From: Viridothelium virens
Lineage: Eukaryota; Ascomycota; Dothideomycetes; Trypetheliales; Trypetheliaceae
DNA length: 64,000 nucleotides
Direction of reading: 5' to 3'
Assembly (NCBI GenBank): GCA_010094025.1
Contig: ML991825.1
Coordinates: forward strand, 1-64,000
Part shown: one piece after another, positions 33,121 through 45,578 of the stretch
Layout: each line of letters opens with the position of its first letter
Position numbering within the stretch: the first letter of the stretch is position 1
Made by a program: the position numbers and the translations under genes
Notes under the pieces: generated by a model
Seen by the model: the letters and a program-made list of their open reading frames with translations, nothing else
Database searches by the model: none
Told to the model about the DNA's origin: nothing

Positions 33121-34599
33121 TCATACCCCTTCCTTGAAGCTACTGCCTCCAGAGTTCATATCGATCTCTGCCAAGTCGTCTAGACCGCAAACTTCGAAAA
33201 TCTTTCGCGGTGTAATCTCTCCCTTAGTGCCGATGATACCTTCGTCCTTCAGCTTTTGGAATGTGGCCCGGATCGCCTGGTAGGCGGGAGCAATGCTGGC
33301 AAAGCTGAAGATCATGAGGCGAAAACCCATATCACGGGCCTCACTGACGGTGATGAGCGGACTTGCGCCGTTTTCGACCGAGTTCAGCAGCAGTGGCCAG
33401 CCTTGGAGATCCTTTACGCAACGACGGGCTTGTTCTTTGCTCGTAAAGCCCTCGAGAAGGCCGACATCACAACCAAGGTCCCGAGCGGTCTTCAAGCGGG
33501 CAATGCACTCGTCGTAACCAAGTTGTTGAAGGGCATCTGTACGAGCGATGAGGACAATATCGGATCCCAAATTGGCTTTGGCTTGCAGAGCGGCTCGAAT
33601 GCGAATATACCACTCCTCACGAGATGCAACCGCCTTGCCCTTGAGATGACCACAACGTTTTTCGAGAACTTGGTCTTCCAAATGAAAACCTGCCACGCCG
33701 GCACGGACGTACTCACACACAGCGCGATAGACCATCATGGCACCCTACAAAGAAGATTAGGATGGTAGAGCAAAGTTTGGCCGGCGACTTACACCGTAGC
33801 CTGTATCCATGTCCGCAATTACGGGAGGGCCATGAGGCTTCAGGTTACAGATCATCTCAGCCTGCGCACGCATATCGTGAAGAGTGGCAAGGCCGAGATC
33901 AGCCATCCCAAGACGAGACGCCGATGTGCCCGCACCAGTCTGTTGTTCATGTCAGTTGTGAGGCCGATTATCAGGCTCAGGGTATCTTCGTACCATATAA
34001 AGACTATCAAAGCCGACTTCGATGGCAGTTCGTGCTGACAGTCCATCGTAGACACCCGGGCAGACGATCAGCTCATTGGTCTCTTTGATCATCTTCTGTA
34101 GTCTGGTGGAGGCCGGGATGTTTGTACATGGGGCCATGTGAACGCGAAGACTAGGCGCCTGAACAGATGGAGCAACAATTGGTGGAGCGGCAGCCTCGAT
34201 GATCGCGGGCGCTTCCAGGTCAATGATTGTTGGGATGATCATCCCCTGAGGTACTTGGACCGCACCATTATCATCAACAGGGATATTCTTCTCTATAACA
34301 ACAGAAGTCTCTGTCTCTGTGTTCGTAGGAGTCTCAGGTGCTACGGCTGTCGATACCCCCACGCCTTGAGCAACAGTGGTTCCGGCGTCGCTAAGTAAAG
34401 GAGAGGCCTGTACTCCGTTGGTAGGCGAGGCCTGTTCGGAATCCAATGGACTAGTTGACTCTACAACATTGACCAGAACAGGCTGGTATGCGTCAAGCTT
34501 CTTGCTTTCGTAACAAGTATCAGAAGTGATCTGCTCGCCACCCATAGTGGCAGCATTGTGCGGCGCATTGCCAGTGGTGTCGATAGCGATGGGAGCCAT
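33121..34599 (-). CDS. Isocitrate-lyase/PEP-mutase superfamily enzyme with N-terminal extension
   Basis: Three exons on minus (33994-34599, 33793-33939, 33121-33744) give 458 aa. The first about 160 residues are a low-complexity Ala/Pro/Thr/Val-rich extension without a recognised domain. The catalytic TIM barrel follows, with CPGVYDGLSARTAIEVGF, ADMDTGYG (Mg-binding), HLEDQ and the active-site loop KRCGH (Cys about residue 282), then IARTDA. The superfamily makes or breaks C-C or C-P bonds next to a carboxylate (methylisocitrate lyase, dimethylmalate lyase, oxaloacetate hydrolase, PEP mutase). The KRCGH cysteine favours a C-C lyase or hydrolase over PEP mutase. The exact substrate is not clear. 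The extension might be a targeting or disordered segment. Confidence 0.88.
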
Positions 34600-36613
34600 T
34601 CTTGACAATGCGTCATGTAACAGTGGAGATTTTCAAGGGAAGATAGGATTTGATGTATGCCGTGTGGTGATATGGGCATCTAAATCCGGCGACTTTGTCA
34701 CACTTTATATATATGTACGACCGTTTAAGGGACATTGGTGGTACTTTGTGAATACGGACCTGCTTCGTCGCGAAGCTGATCTCGAAGATCCACTGCAGAC
34801 GATGCAACCATCACGAATATCTCATGACTACACAGCTGTCTTTGATCACCAGTGGATCTTTGCCAACTCGGACTTAACTTTCGCCGTTTTTATGCAGCTT
34901 CAAGTGCCAAGAAATGAGCAAACTTCGCATAGTGCAACATTCGCCACTTTCTTACAGGGTAAAGTGCAGTCGAGAATCGATAATGCTGACGGATGAACTA
35001 ATTGGGAATACTCAATGTATCGTGTCATTGTCAGACAGCTAGGGCGCGTCCAGTTGTGATACCGCCGGCATTCATAAGCCTGACCGCAACCACTATGACC
35101 TGGCGACGTCAAGGATGCCAAGCAGCCCCTAAAAGATGCATAACGTTGCTTATCGGCAGGATCAGCAGTGGTAGTGGCCTCGATGCCCGCACTCAAGACC
35201 AATGTCTTGCCAATGAAGCACGTCCAAGATTAGAACAGTGAGGAGAAAGGGTGTTCTCGCGTCCAGGGCATGCAGACGTGCGGTATGTCTTGAAACAATA
35301 TCACATCGACACTAGACGGATGGTGTGAGGCTATGGGTCGTTAAGAAAAGAGGGCATTGCTGCCCAAGAATTGCATAGCGTGTCAATCACGCGTTGGAAA
35401 TGAGCGTGTGAACATCGATAACTCAAGTCAACTGACGAGGAATACACCACCATTGGCCGAGTAGCAGTATTCCCAGGATACTAATGGAGCAAGATGAGAA
35501 AGCAAGATAAGGGAAATCCCTCAAGAACACGCATGACAGAGTGTCATTGGATGCTATATCAGCGTCCTTATATACGCTCCAGCCGTATGGACTTTCATGT
35601 GGGATACGATATACCTTAGCGGATTGTATGGAGTCCGAGCGGTTTGCAGTCTTATGTCCGTTAGTGTGTCTTTAACAGTCTTTAACAAGAAGAATCGTGC
35701 AAAGAAGGATTCTATGCAGATGAGTTTGTGTGGCTTCGATCGTAATAATATGGTCAGCTATATTGACGTGATCGTTTCAGATAGCATTCTGCTTTCTTAA
35801 GGTCATCGATATCTCCTTTCGATTTTAGATGCGGCGATTACGGATTCGTCGAGGGATACCTACTACTTGGCACGAGTGGGCAGGTTGGTGCTTAGGTAGC
35901 TGTGGCTTCTGCAAATAAGCCACGTGATGACGACAAGAGACTCGACGTTACCTTAACCCAAAGGTTCTTACACATGCAAATGCAGCATCCTACGTCACTT
36001 GGAGCAAGCCCAGCACGAAGACAGGGGAATCTAGTCACACGGGTACCTCAAAGAAGATACAGCGGCTTGGCTATGTGGTGTTACCAAGCGGTTACCGACT
36101 TTTCGAGTGGATATGCAAGTATTGCGACTACTTTACTACTCATCGAGGCAAATTGTATTGTCACTAAAACCTTTTTACTAGCTAGGGTCCAGGCTACGGA
36201 CGATCCCGTGTATTCGACGAAACTTCCAAGGAATTATACTTGGTACAGTAAATTAGAAAGAGTTATCTCGGCTTCATGAGTTCTCCAGAGCTGCGGCTCG
36301 GAATTTCTCCTTTCGCCCGGATCAGTGCGGCGACGGGCAATTACCCCTTCAGCAGAGCGAAAATTGACGCACGTGCGATCCAACGATCGTTATCAATTAG
36401 CTGAATCTACTTTTCACCCTCGGTGGAGCCGCCTCGGCCCGTTTATATGGGCTATCTGCGGGCGTGGCTAGCCGTCCCGCTCGCTTCTTCATCCCTACCG
36501 CATACGATATAGTTTGTGTACCTTGAAAAACAAACTTTCGCCAGTCACAGGAGTATGCGCTGGTATTGCCAAGCCTCAACGGAAGTTGGCAAATCCTACT
36601 TCGGACAGTTGAT
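34600..36613. other. Intergenic, about 2 kb
   Basis: This region lies upstream of the lyase gene. Open frames at 34526-34996, 35597-35800 and 35902-36279 have no motifs and no plausible splice partners. A TATATATA-like tract near 34705 could belong to the lyase promoter. No RNA gene or mobile element was recognised. Confidence 0.5.
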
Positions 36614-37046
36614 TTACTTGGCGAATATGCATTGACGTCTGGGCGCATAAAACGGTAAAGCTATGGCTACGGTTTCACGATTCCACTTTGGACTCTCTGA
36701 CGTCTTTATTCTGGGAATGATGGAAAGAACAAAAACCGAAATGCAAAAGCAAAAAGCAAAAAGGAAAACAAAATAAAACAAGAAATGAAAAAAAAAAAAG
36801 ACCAAACACCGACTGTAAATGTATGGCAGCCGCAAGGAAAATACATGGAATTGAAGGATGTCTGAAGTACCTCTTGCTGACATATGCGAGTTGATCACGT
36901 CCTCTTTGGACCAGACCTCCTCTACGTCTGATATCGGATCTCACTCGCGCCGGTGATGTTGTTGTTGATCCGGTTTGGTCGGTGTTTATTCCTATTAATA
37001 CCAGCCCTACCAGAGCGGACCACCAATAGGATTTAGCGCTTATCAT
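36614..37046 (-). CDS. Possible small secreted protein with pyrimidine-rich intron
   Basis: Two exons on minus (36871-37046, 36614-36710) would give 90 aa; the GTACTT donor and CCCAG acceptor keep phase. The first 25 residues (SYWWSALVGLVLIGINT) look like a signal peptide or anchor, followed by a basic stretch (RSDIRRRGG). The 160-nt intron is extremely pyrimidine-rich on the coding strand, with long T runs leading to the acceptor. No family is recognised. The model rests only on frame and splice-site agreement, so it may be spurious. Confidence 0.3.
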
Positions 37047-37308
37047 ATCCACACATTACTTAGAGAAGTAAAAATTTGGCTCAATTAGGTAGTCGATAAG
37101 CTCTAGACTGAATAGGTAGGTACCTACAAAACTGATTGATAATACTAAGCAGACGGTGGGACCACACCGCCCATTCGAGCCAAGACCAACAACAGCATTG
37201 GCGGTGACTCATTCAGTATTGTCTGCTTTCCTCTCCAAGTGACTAGACCACACGATATATCATTCCGCGCAGATAGCGCTTCAGAATTGTCACAAGACAA
37301 ATTTTGCA

Positions 37309-38258
37309 ATGGCAGAAGAAAAGACCATAGAGTGTGGTTTGCCAGAGGTCGAAGATGATCCCGAAACTTTCAACGCTTCAAAGCAGCATTTTTGGACCGG
37401 CGAGATCGATGTCAAACGTGGACATCTGTTGCTGCTACCATGCTGCTTCACAACAGGACTGTTGGATTGTTCCACCTTTCGCAACTGGGTCGTATTCGTT
37501 AGCATGCAGACTGGTGAGTGATCTTGAGCTCCACGAGTCCATCATCATGATATTGATGCGCAGCTTCCAGGTAACACTATTATCTTGTGCCTCAGTAGTG
37601 CTGGATTACCCGAGGGCCAGGTTCGTCTAACGTTCCTCCTGAGTTGTACGGCTCTAGAAGCCAGTACTACTTATGACGTATATTGACAGTACGGTGACAG
37701 CCGTGGGCATGGGCGGCAACGCTCATCTCTCTCGTAGCTTTCTTCGCCGGCGCTTTCACTTGCACACGGATCAGCAATCTCTTAGGGGCGCAACGACGCA
37801 TCGTCCTTATGGTCAACTTCCTCGTCCAGGCCGCACTTATCGTACTCGCGGCCTCCTTAGCAACAGGTGCCGTCACAATTTCCGACAACGACGGTTCGTC
37901 AGAATGGGTTCTCCATAATCCGCGTATGCTTATCTCCATCGGACCTTTGGCATTTCAGTCTGGCATGACGATTGCTACAAGCCGACTTCTTGGTTTCGGC
38001 ACTGAGATCCCCGTCACTGTCTACACCAGCACCTACGCCGCGCTTGCTGCAGATCCAAAATTGTTCCATCTCCGTGGCAATAAGCCTCGAGACCGACGTA
38101 TCGCCGCGATAATCTGTGTCTTTGCAGGGGCTTTCGTTGCAACCTGGGCAGAGAAGAGAAGCGCCGGCATCATTGTGACATTTTGGATGTCGGCGGGCAT
38201 TAAGCTGATCCTGGTGGCTGCTATTGCTTCCGTTTTCCCACGGAAATTATCAGAATAG
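37309..38258 (+). CDS. DUF1275 (YoaK-like) membrane protein
   Basis: Three exons (37309-37513, 37571-37620, 37701-38258) make 270 aa with consistent phases. The signature order of the DUF1275 family is visible: HFWTGEIDVKRG, the CCFTTGLLD helix, SMQTGNT across the first intron, GLPEGQPWAWA across the second, then LISLVAFFAGAFTCTRISNLLG, two more hydrophobic segments and a C-terminal helix with AGIKLILVAAIAS. About six membrane helices are expected, probably in the plasma or an internal membrane. The family occurs in bacteria and fungi and has no settled biochemical role. No neighbouring gene gives a hint. The 50-nt middle exon is small but well supported. Confidence 0.88.
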
Positions 38259-41200
38259 AGGGTATGAGACACCGCGGCCATGGCTATTTCTCTGAGATTG
38301 AAAGTCGGAAAATTTACATAGATAGAGCTTTGACGAATCTGTTAGGCGAGATGTGTTCGGATTGTTCGTTCACGCTTTCATGATCTCGGCAGCTTCTTTG
38401 TCTCGCTGTTGACACTTTCTGTTGCCTCTCTGTGTGAATTCTAAACTTCTTTGATATTTGCTAGACTAGTACTGATGGATTTTAGAGTGATCGGGAACGA
38501 TACCATCCTCGACATTCACCATGTTCTTCTACTTTCGTTTGCTTGCAGTACATTAGTAGCCGCTTACTTGCATTCGCCTTCCCCTCCGAACCCGACGTGG
38601 CAGTGAAGCACTGGGCTTACACATCAAAGTAGAAATTAAGAATTGATACTGGAATTAGGTTAAAAAAAAGGCTATCTCCCGTAGATGGCGACCTTTTCGC
38701 TAATTCGTACGGGATATCCCTATTCTTCTGAAATGAATCAGAAACGTTGTTTGCAAACTTTGTGTTATTATTAAAATTCCCATGTGACAAGAATAGATGA
38801 CGTGAGTATTCTCATTTGATGCAGCCATATTGATGAAGTACGCTGACATGGTGGTCATACTGGGAGAAAAGGTCAAGGTCACGACAACTAGATCTTAGGT
38901 GCTCATGAGAAGTACTTTGTGGCGATCGGAAAGCATCCCGACCAATTAGGAAGAATGGTACTAGAAAGCGCTGGGTGTCCAAGATATCGAGTACTCCTAG
39001 AACGCTATTGTTGAGGGTTGATGAATTGAATTGTGTAGTCTTCTATGAAAGGTGTTGTGATTCAAGAAACTGAGTTGATTGTACAGTACTCTAAAGAACC
39101 AAAAAAATCTGAGTCTACGGAGGACCGTGGATATGACTACATACACTAGAGCGAATGCAGTAACATCTACCGCGGAACTCAGTCTCACCTGCACCTTCAC
39201 AGAAGCAGCTTCTCTCAACAAAAAGGAAGCTCATTCTGCGGATGCAGATAAGAGCTAATTGAGTATGTACTCTAGTGTGAATAAGTTGATGGCCATCTGG
39301 CGGAAGTAAGCTCCACTTGTATTCTTGGAAAGTGACTTCCTTCAAAGGCTATAGAGTACTAAAGAGATCATCTCTTCTGCAATGCCAAAATGATGGTTGA
39401 ATGGGAAAGTCATCAGAGTGGTAATTATTCAAATTTACCCCGTCACCTATCTTGAGTTGCCCTCATCAGTGCGTAATTAGAGCTGTACATTTATGCAAGT
39501 AGACTACCAAGAGAGATTGACTCCATCGAAGGAAGAACTACTGTATTAGGGCAAAGTTAGTAAGCACAGATGCTCTAGTTCCTCTGAGCCCCACCGACCC
39601 AGTGTAGATCATGAAGTTATCCGTGCAAGCTCTAGTGTGATTGGATAGACCGTACGGAGTACTCGCAGCTCGACCCGCACCCAACACGGGAACATGGGCC
39701 GAGCCGACAGCGAGGGCAGGGAAGATATTAGGTATTGATGCGTTTTCATTCCGTGGATGCGGCACGGAAAAGTGCATTTGATACCAGATCCGACCAGCCA
39801 ATTGCATCAAATGGAAGACTGCTCCGGATAACCGAGATCGGATTTGTACGTATCTAAGGTCTTCTATTATATCGATCCAATCATATGCATTGCAACTCAA
39901 TAAAGAAGAGTGGGACTCGTGAAGCGACGAAAGCCCGAGTAGTAGCCGGATACAGGCTCAAGAAGTTCATCTCCGAAGCTGAGCCGAACTTGGACCGTGA
40001 AGGATTAACTACCTTACCCAAATGTGCCAAGTACCCACCCATGAACCTACCTACAGATACATATACAGTACCTATTCGGATATCTATCCAGATAACCTTT
40101 AACGGTGCACATCCCATGGACGCTTCCTGCACCCTGTGCATGAAACCTATCACGAACAGCAAGTGCATTCAAACCCTCCATCTGGCCAAGATCAGATGCT
40201 CGCATACATCCTGCATATGAACACATGATGTCGTGCACCATGACAAGGCTGAGAGAGAAAGATGGACCGGCTTTGCGGGAATTGTTCAAAAATGAGAACA
40301 ATATGCGAAATCGCAAGAAATACTTTCTTCGGCAAACGTCGAATCTCCGGAGCGTCATGCGATCACTGCGCGTTGTGGCCTACTCTACAGCCAGAACTAG
40401 CTGCGGACAGCGGCTGCTCTGTAGAGCAAGACTGCTCCACTTCAGGCTTTAACAATGTGGTGGTTGCGACTGCCTTCTTGGACAGCACTTTCCGGATTGC
40501 ACGAGTCCCCTCCAGTCACATTGACTCGGAGCCGTTTAGTCCAGCGGAAAAGACACTTCTAAGTAACGTGAGACGATGAACCTCGTGAGCATTCGGACGA
40601 ACATTCCAGTGCCTCATGACTTCGACTTTGAGGTGACCACGGACAATAAGTTTGGACATCCTTACAGGCGACCATAGATCAGAATGAAGCTCCAGAAAGT
40701 CCAAGGTCATACAGAGAGGCAGAATTGAACCAGACGAAAGCTTTGAAGGTGTCCCTTTCATCCTACCTAGCATCCAACAGAGCGGAGATCGCATATCGCT
40801 GCTTCGTTAGCAGTTGTCGGCAAGCCTTTTGGATGGGTCAATTAGTATCGAAGCTCATGTATGGAGGTAGCATTACTTGGAAACGCATCGAGCAGGTGTA
40901 CTGCTCTATGCACCTTCTTTAGATGAGATGGAGTGTCAAGGCTTACATTCCCTACTAATTGGCTAATGTGTCGTAACGTGTACATTGTACGAGCCCGCGA
41001 GATCGCACCTTGAAGAAAATCTATCAAACGCCTCTAGGACATCCAACCTCGCTCTCACTGTAAGATCTGTTGTTGAAGTGGTGGATTGAGGACCGATGCA
41101 GGGAAGGATGTAAGGTCTAGATTGCCGAGAGGCAGTAAATAGGACTAAATCGGCTTTGCGCTAGAACAAATAAAGAGGCAACAACCACCAAGGAGGTGCC

Positions 41201-41524
41201 CAATGCTGCTTTCTTTTGGCAAGATCCAACAGCGTCATTGCTGTGTCCCAAAGCTTTCTCGCTGGTGTTCTTAGTGATGTTGCTGCAACTTTCCTGGGAT
41301 ATATACATACACAAGAGACACAATTTTCCCAAACCAAGGATCATACCCAAGGTCAGATTTTGATGAACATCAATGGTGACTGATTCTGCCTCCCCAACAG
41401 TTTTGTTACAGCTCGCATCCCATGCCTTCATTTGCCGCCCGTAGGACCCTCACGTCACTCTGGTGACACCGTCTCTCCACATAGGCCGCTTTGACGCGAA
41501 GTGGTTCGCGAGGAACAAAATATC
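38259..41524. other. Long gene-free stretch
   Basis: 3.3 kb without a supportable gene. The frame 40262-40579 starts with a Cys-pair pattern (LCGNCSKM, later SCDHCAL) slightly like the first lines of HET-domain proteins, but no HET core follows. Other frames (39538-39900 minus, 40516-40794 minus) lack motifs. A short poly-A run occurs near 38664. Confidence 0.45.
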
Positions 41525-42594
41525 ATGTCCATGTTTCGAGCATCGCGAGCCGCGACCAAGGGCGGAAGTCAAGACACCTATGTAAAAGGGGCACTCCTTG
41601 GTCTGCCACCTGAACTGCTACTCATGATTTTGGAACTCCTCGGCGCAGCCTTTTTTCGCGAAGATATAAGACGTTTAACAGTCTGTAGAACCTGGTTCAC
41701 ACTGGCGCATGATGTCTTCTCGTCAGAGGTGATAATCTCCCCCCACGTTCTTCATCGGTTCATCTCGTCGGTGAATCGCAAGGCAGCCGCTTTGAGCAAG
41801 GGCAATTTGAAGAGCGTGTATCTAGAAGTGGACGGACGCGGTAAATGGGAGTCGATCAAATGGCCGTGGCTTCCCCATCCTCCTTCGCAGAGCATCTTGA
41901 ACCAGGCCTTGACTGAACTTGTTGCTTTGGTTGGAAGCAGCAAGCATTCTATCTCACTTCACGTCAAAGCCTGGAGTGTACTCGCCGGCTTTCGCCACTC
42001 CGAGTCCTTTGCACGAGATTACCTGTGCGGCTCTACCTTGAGAGACCTCCTATTAGCAAACGTTCTGAGCGAACTAGTTCTGGATACCGGTGGCATAAGG
42101 CTGTTACCTAGAGACGCAACAGAGAGCGACTTTCATTTCTGTACATTCATAAGCGCTCAACTTGCAAATCTACGACGGCTCACATTACGCATGCGTCGTA
42201 TTTGCCCTGTTGCTTTAACGCCGCCAAGCTCGGACATGGCCCTGGATCTGCGCCACGTTATAGTGAACTTGAGTTTGTTTGACGAGGTCGTCTTCGAAAC
42301 ATGTGCAGCATACTCTACCAGGTGTGGAATGGTGAGAAAAGGAGACCTTGAATTGAAGACGGAAATTGAAGAGCAAGCCAAGGCTTTAGCTACGCAGATG
42401 ATCCATCCAGAGACAGTGATGATCATGACCCACACCTCCCCGGGAGTTACATCTCAATCGTTCGATATTTTGAAGAACAAGCGCACGGAACTGGACTTAA
42501 TGTGACTTGGGGAGCGGAGGATGGATTGACCGCTAACGAATTGTCGAATTCGGAGGAGAGTGATTCCGATCTGACAGATCCATCAAATGACTAG
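41525..42594 (+). CDS. F-box protein, probably frameshifted near the C-terminus
   Basis: A single exon opens at the ATG at 41525 and stops at 42505 (326 aa). The F-box is at about residues 26-65: LGLPPELLLMILELLG then RLTVCRTWFTLAHDVF. A leucine-rich region follows. Fungal F-box proteins recruit targets to SCF ubiquitin ligases through Skp1. Around 42428-42440 the sequence ATGACCCACACCTCC contains a doubled AC. Reading in the shifted frame gives LPGSYISIVRYFEEQ and a long acidic tail to a stop at 42594, which is a more family-like end than the short LKNKRTELDLM of the current frame. A 2-nt insertion is the simplest explanation. The truncated protein might still work because the F-box is intact. 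Confidence 0.7.
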
Positions 42595-44043
42595 CCTGAA
42601 TGAAAGTCTAGGTGACAATGGCGTCGTGCGTGGTTCGAACGTGAATTCCATTGAAACTGTTGAACGCTGACTTGATCAGTGCAGAGCACTCAGTGAGGCT
42701 TTTTGAAGAATTATTTGCCGTTAACGATGGGGCCTTGAGGTATACTGAGTGGCATGGCTGCGCGAATCAGGAGTAATAAAGTCAAGCTTTCGACACAAGG
42801 GATATACGGTTATACTAGGAGTGGCTAGGAAGGCAACGCGAATCCAGGAAGACGATGGAAGAGTGATTATTGACTAGACAAGAGAATGTACTGGCTTGGT
42901 ATAGCATCTTACCTCCTCCAATGTTTACGACATGCGAGAGCACCTACCCAGTGTTTTCACTAAGGGTCTCCTCGACTTGAATCTCGCTTTGACAATATGT
43001 CGATTCCGGACCACTCGTGCTACCTGGTGCCAAAGACAAAGTACATGGGTTTGTTCGATCACATTCCTCATTTTGCACTTCTCAAGAGTCGGATCAAATA
43101 GAGCAAAGCCGAGATGGCGAAGTTTTCCGCTTGTTGGCTCGGTCTCCACGTCTTGGCTGCTATAGCTCTACTGTTAATCGACCAGGGCACGGCACGATCA
43201 ATTCCCTGAAAGAGCAGATGTAACACCTTCGGAAGAGCTGAAATGCACAGGTGGCCTGTTCAACCCAGCCGGAGCAGGCAACCTTGTCCGCGAAATAAAG
43301 ATAGGTGAAGCCTCAGCCGATTCAAGTGGTTCGTCACAACAAAGCGTTGTCTGGACCTTTTCGTCGTTATTGCGAGGGTTGAAATCCTGGAACCAACCTT
43401 CCAGGCTCAGTGCATCATGCCTGCAGTTAACGTTTATATTTAAGTTCATACCTGTCTTGGAAGGGTTAATATATCTAAGAGTACAGTAATCAACTTTTCA
43501 ACCGCTCTCGGGACTTCGCATATGATTCAAGGATAGGGGCCTACCGCGAGCAAGGTGCACTCCGGCGGTACCGATTGGTGCATGCTTAGATGGGGTGAGC
43601 GCCTTCTTCAGGTACGTATTGATCGTTGGTGGATTGCTGAAGGGAATCCCTGCCTGAATTTCAAGATATGTGGGTGCTCAGACAACGGCGGTGGTTATTC
43701 AGCCGTGTAAGATACTTTCGCTAGCTTTAGAGGTCTATTCGTGGGGTTGGCTGCGAGAGGCTTGTTCTTGTTTGCAGTCCTTGAGACGACTGCTTGACTC
43801 GTTGTTATGTGATTGTACTGAGAGCCTGCTCCTCGTACCTCTGGTGTATTAGCCTCGCTATAGTTGCCGGTGACTATAAAGGGCAGAAATAATTATGGGT
43901 GTCTCGAGCCAAATGGAGACGACACATTGAACTGTGCCCCGCAGCCCCACCTTCGCATCTTCACGCGTCGAGGCAGGTATGTAAATCTTCCAACGCGTCT
44001 TTCCTTGCACAAAACCTTCTAGATCTCACTGCGACTCCTCATA
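42595..44043. other. Intergenic between the F-box gene and PalC
   Basis: About 1.4 kb with no confident gene. Short frames at 42925-43223 and 43198-43449 have no motif. The last 200 bp become pyrimidine-rich, as in many fungal promoters. Confidence 0.5.
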
Positions 44044-45578
44044 ATGCCCTATCACATTACGCTTCCCACAACATCCTCTGTATCTCTTCCCTCGTATCTC
44101 TCATCTTCATCGCACCCCTCCCTTCCCCACGCGGCTTCCACAAATCGAAGCGTACTTCGCTCACTTTTAAAAACTCACAAACGTCTACCTCCACCACAAC
44201 AAACCTCTCACCTCCCAAACCTCCAATCCGCCCTCGAAGCCTACCTCTCCTACCTCCTCGCCATCCAAGCCGGCCTCAGCGGCCGACCTATCGCCAGCGA
44301 AACCATCGACATCCTCCTCCTCAACGAACCCACCTCCTCATGGCGCCCCACCCTCACCGCCCCCTCCCTCCCCAGCCGCTCACCCAAACGCATCAAAATC
44401 ACCGGTCTCGACGCCGAACTCGCCTTCGTCCTCACCACCCTCGCCTACACCCACACTCAACTCGCCCGCTCCTCCCTCCGCACCATCCACCGCGCGGGCA
44501 TCAAACCCGAGGGCAAAACCAGCGCCGTCACGAAAGCAATGAAGGAGCTGCTGGACGCGCACGCTATCCACAGCTTCGTGGCGTCGCGCGCACAGACGGC
44601 GGCGGGGGCGGCAGGGGCGGGGGCGAAAAGCTCGGGGTCGTCGCTGCTGCCGCTGGATCTCGCGGCGCCGGTGCAGTCGGCGCTTGCGGCGTTGGCGCTG
44701 GCCGAGGCGACGCTCTTGCCTGTTGTCAAGGAGGATCCGTATCCGGCGGCGTTGGCGGAGGAGAGGAGTAGTGCGAGTACGGAGTGGATGGTTGGTACGG
44801 TGAAGATGGCGGGGGTGAGGGCGGGTCTGTTTGCGAGGCTGTGCGTTATGGCGGGGGAGCATGCGGGGCGGGCCGTGGGTTTGCTTGGGCAGGGTGGTGG
44901 GGGTGAGGGGGCTGCAGGGAAATTGGATGAGGGCTTGGTGAGGTATGCGCAGGATTTGAGACGTAATGCTAGGGCGAAGGCTTGCCGGTTTTTGGGTGTG
45001 GATGCTGAGGGGAGAGGAGAGGTTGGCGAGGCAATTGGCTGGTTGAGGGGGGCGAGGAGGGAGTTGGGAGGGAAGGTAGATGAGGAGGGCAAGAATAAGG
45101 GCTTGGGAAAGCTGAAGAGAGAATGGAATGGAAGAAAAGAGGATAAGAAGATTGAGAAGGGTGGAGATGAGTGGGGTTTGGATGCTGGAAAAGTGGAGGA
45201 GGAGCGAGTGGTAGAGTGGTTAGAGAAGAAGTGGTGTAAGGTGAACGATACGGTGCGTATAATTTGCTATCCTAAACCGGAACTTCATGGTTGGACATAC
45301 GGATGCTGACTGCAAAATAGATGACATTCCAAATTGTACCGCCTCATGAGCCTTTGATAGCCAGTCTGCCTTCAGGAAGAGAGTACCATTCTCCAAAACC
45401 TTTCCATCCACCTTCACTGGATGAAGCGACCATTGCAAAAATGAGAGCACCTCCTGATCCAAAGGAAGACCATATTGAAGATGAGAATGACGACAGTGAT
45501 GATGAAAACGACCAAGACCCAGTTGGAGCGTTTCCGGGGACTGCAAAACGGTACTCGGGTAATGCAACCTACTATTAG
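44044..45578 (+). CDS. palC: pH-response regulator PalC (BRO1 domain)
   Basis: Two exons (44044-45252, 45321-45578) give 488 aa. The BRO1-like helical domain contains the conserved AYLSYLLAIQAGLSG, ELAFVLTTLAYTHTQLAR and a later LDEGLVRYAQDLRR segment. The second exon starts MTFQIVPPHEPL, with the SLPSGREYH motif typical of PalC, and ends in an acidic Asp/Glu/Asn-rich tail and NATYY. In ambient pH signalling PalC links the plasma-membrane PalH/PalF sensor complex to ESCRT-III (Vps32), allowing PacC activation. The gene shows an abrupt composition change: about 44060-44510 is C-rich and about 44580-45240 is G-rich, with Ala/Gly-rich protein sequence in between. Confidence 0.9.

Noticed and set aside
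40262-40579. Possible HET-domain protein start (paired cysteines)
   Set aside because: Only the first lines resemble the family; no HET core motif follows in any frame and the frame ends after 105 codons.
43899-44771. 290-aa plus-strand open frame overlapping PalC
   Set aside because: It is an antisense-like frame shadow produced by the C-rich part of PalC, is extremely Pro/Arg/His-rich and has no domain.
44380-45092. Minus-strand frames of 160 and 211 aa opposite PalC
   Set aside because: They are compositional shadows with no start context or motif, whereas PalC itself has conserved motifs.
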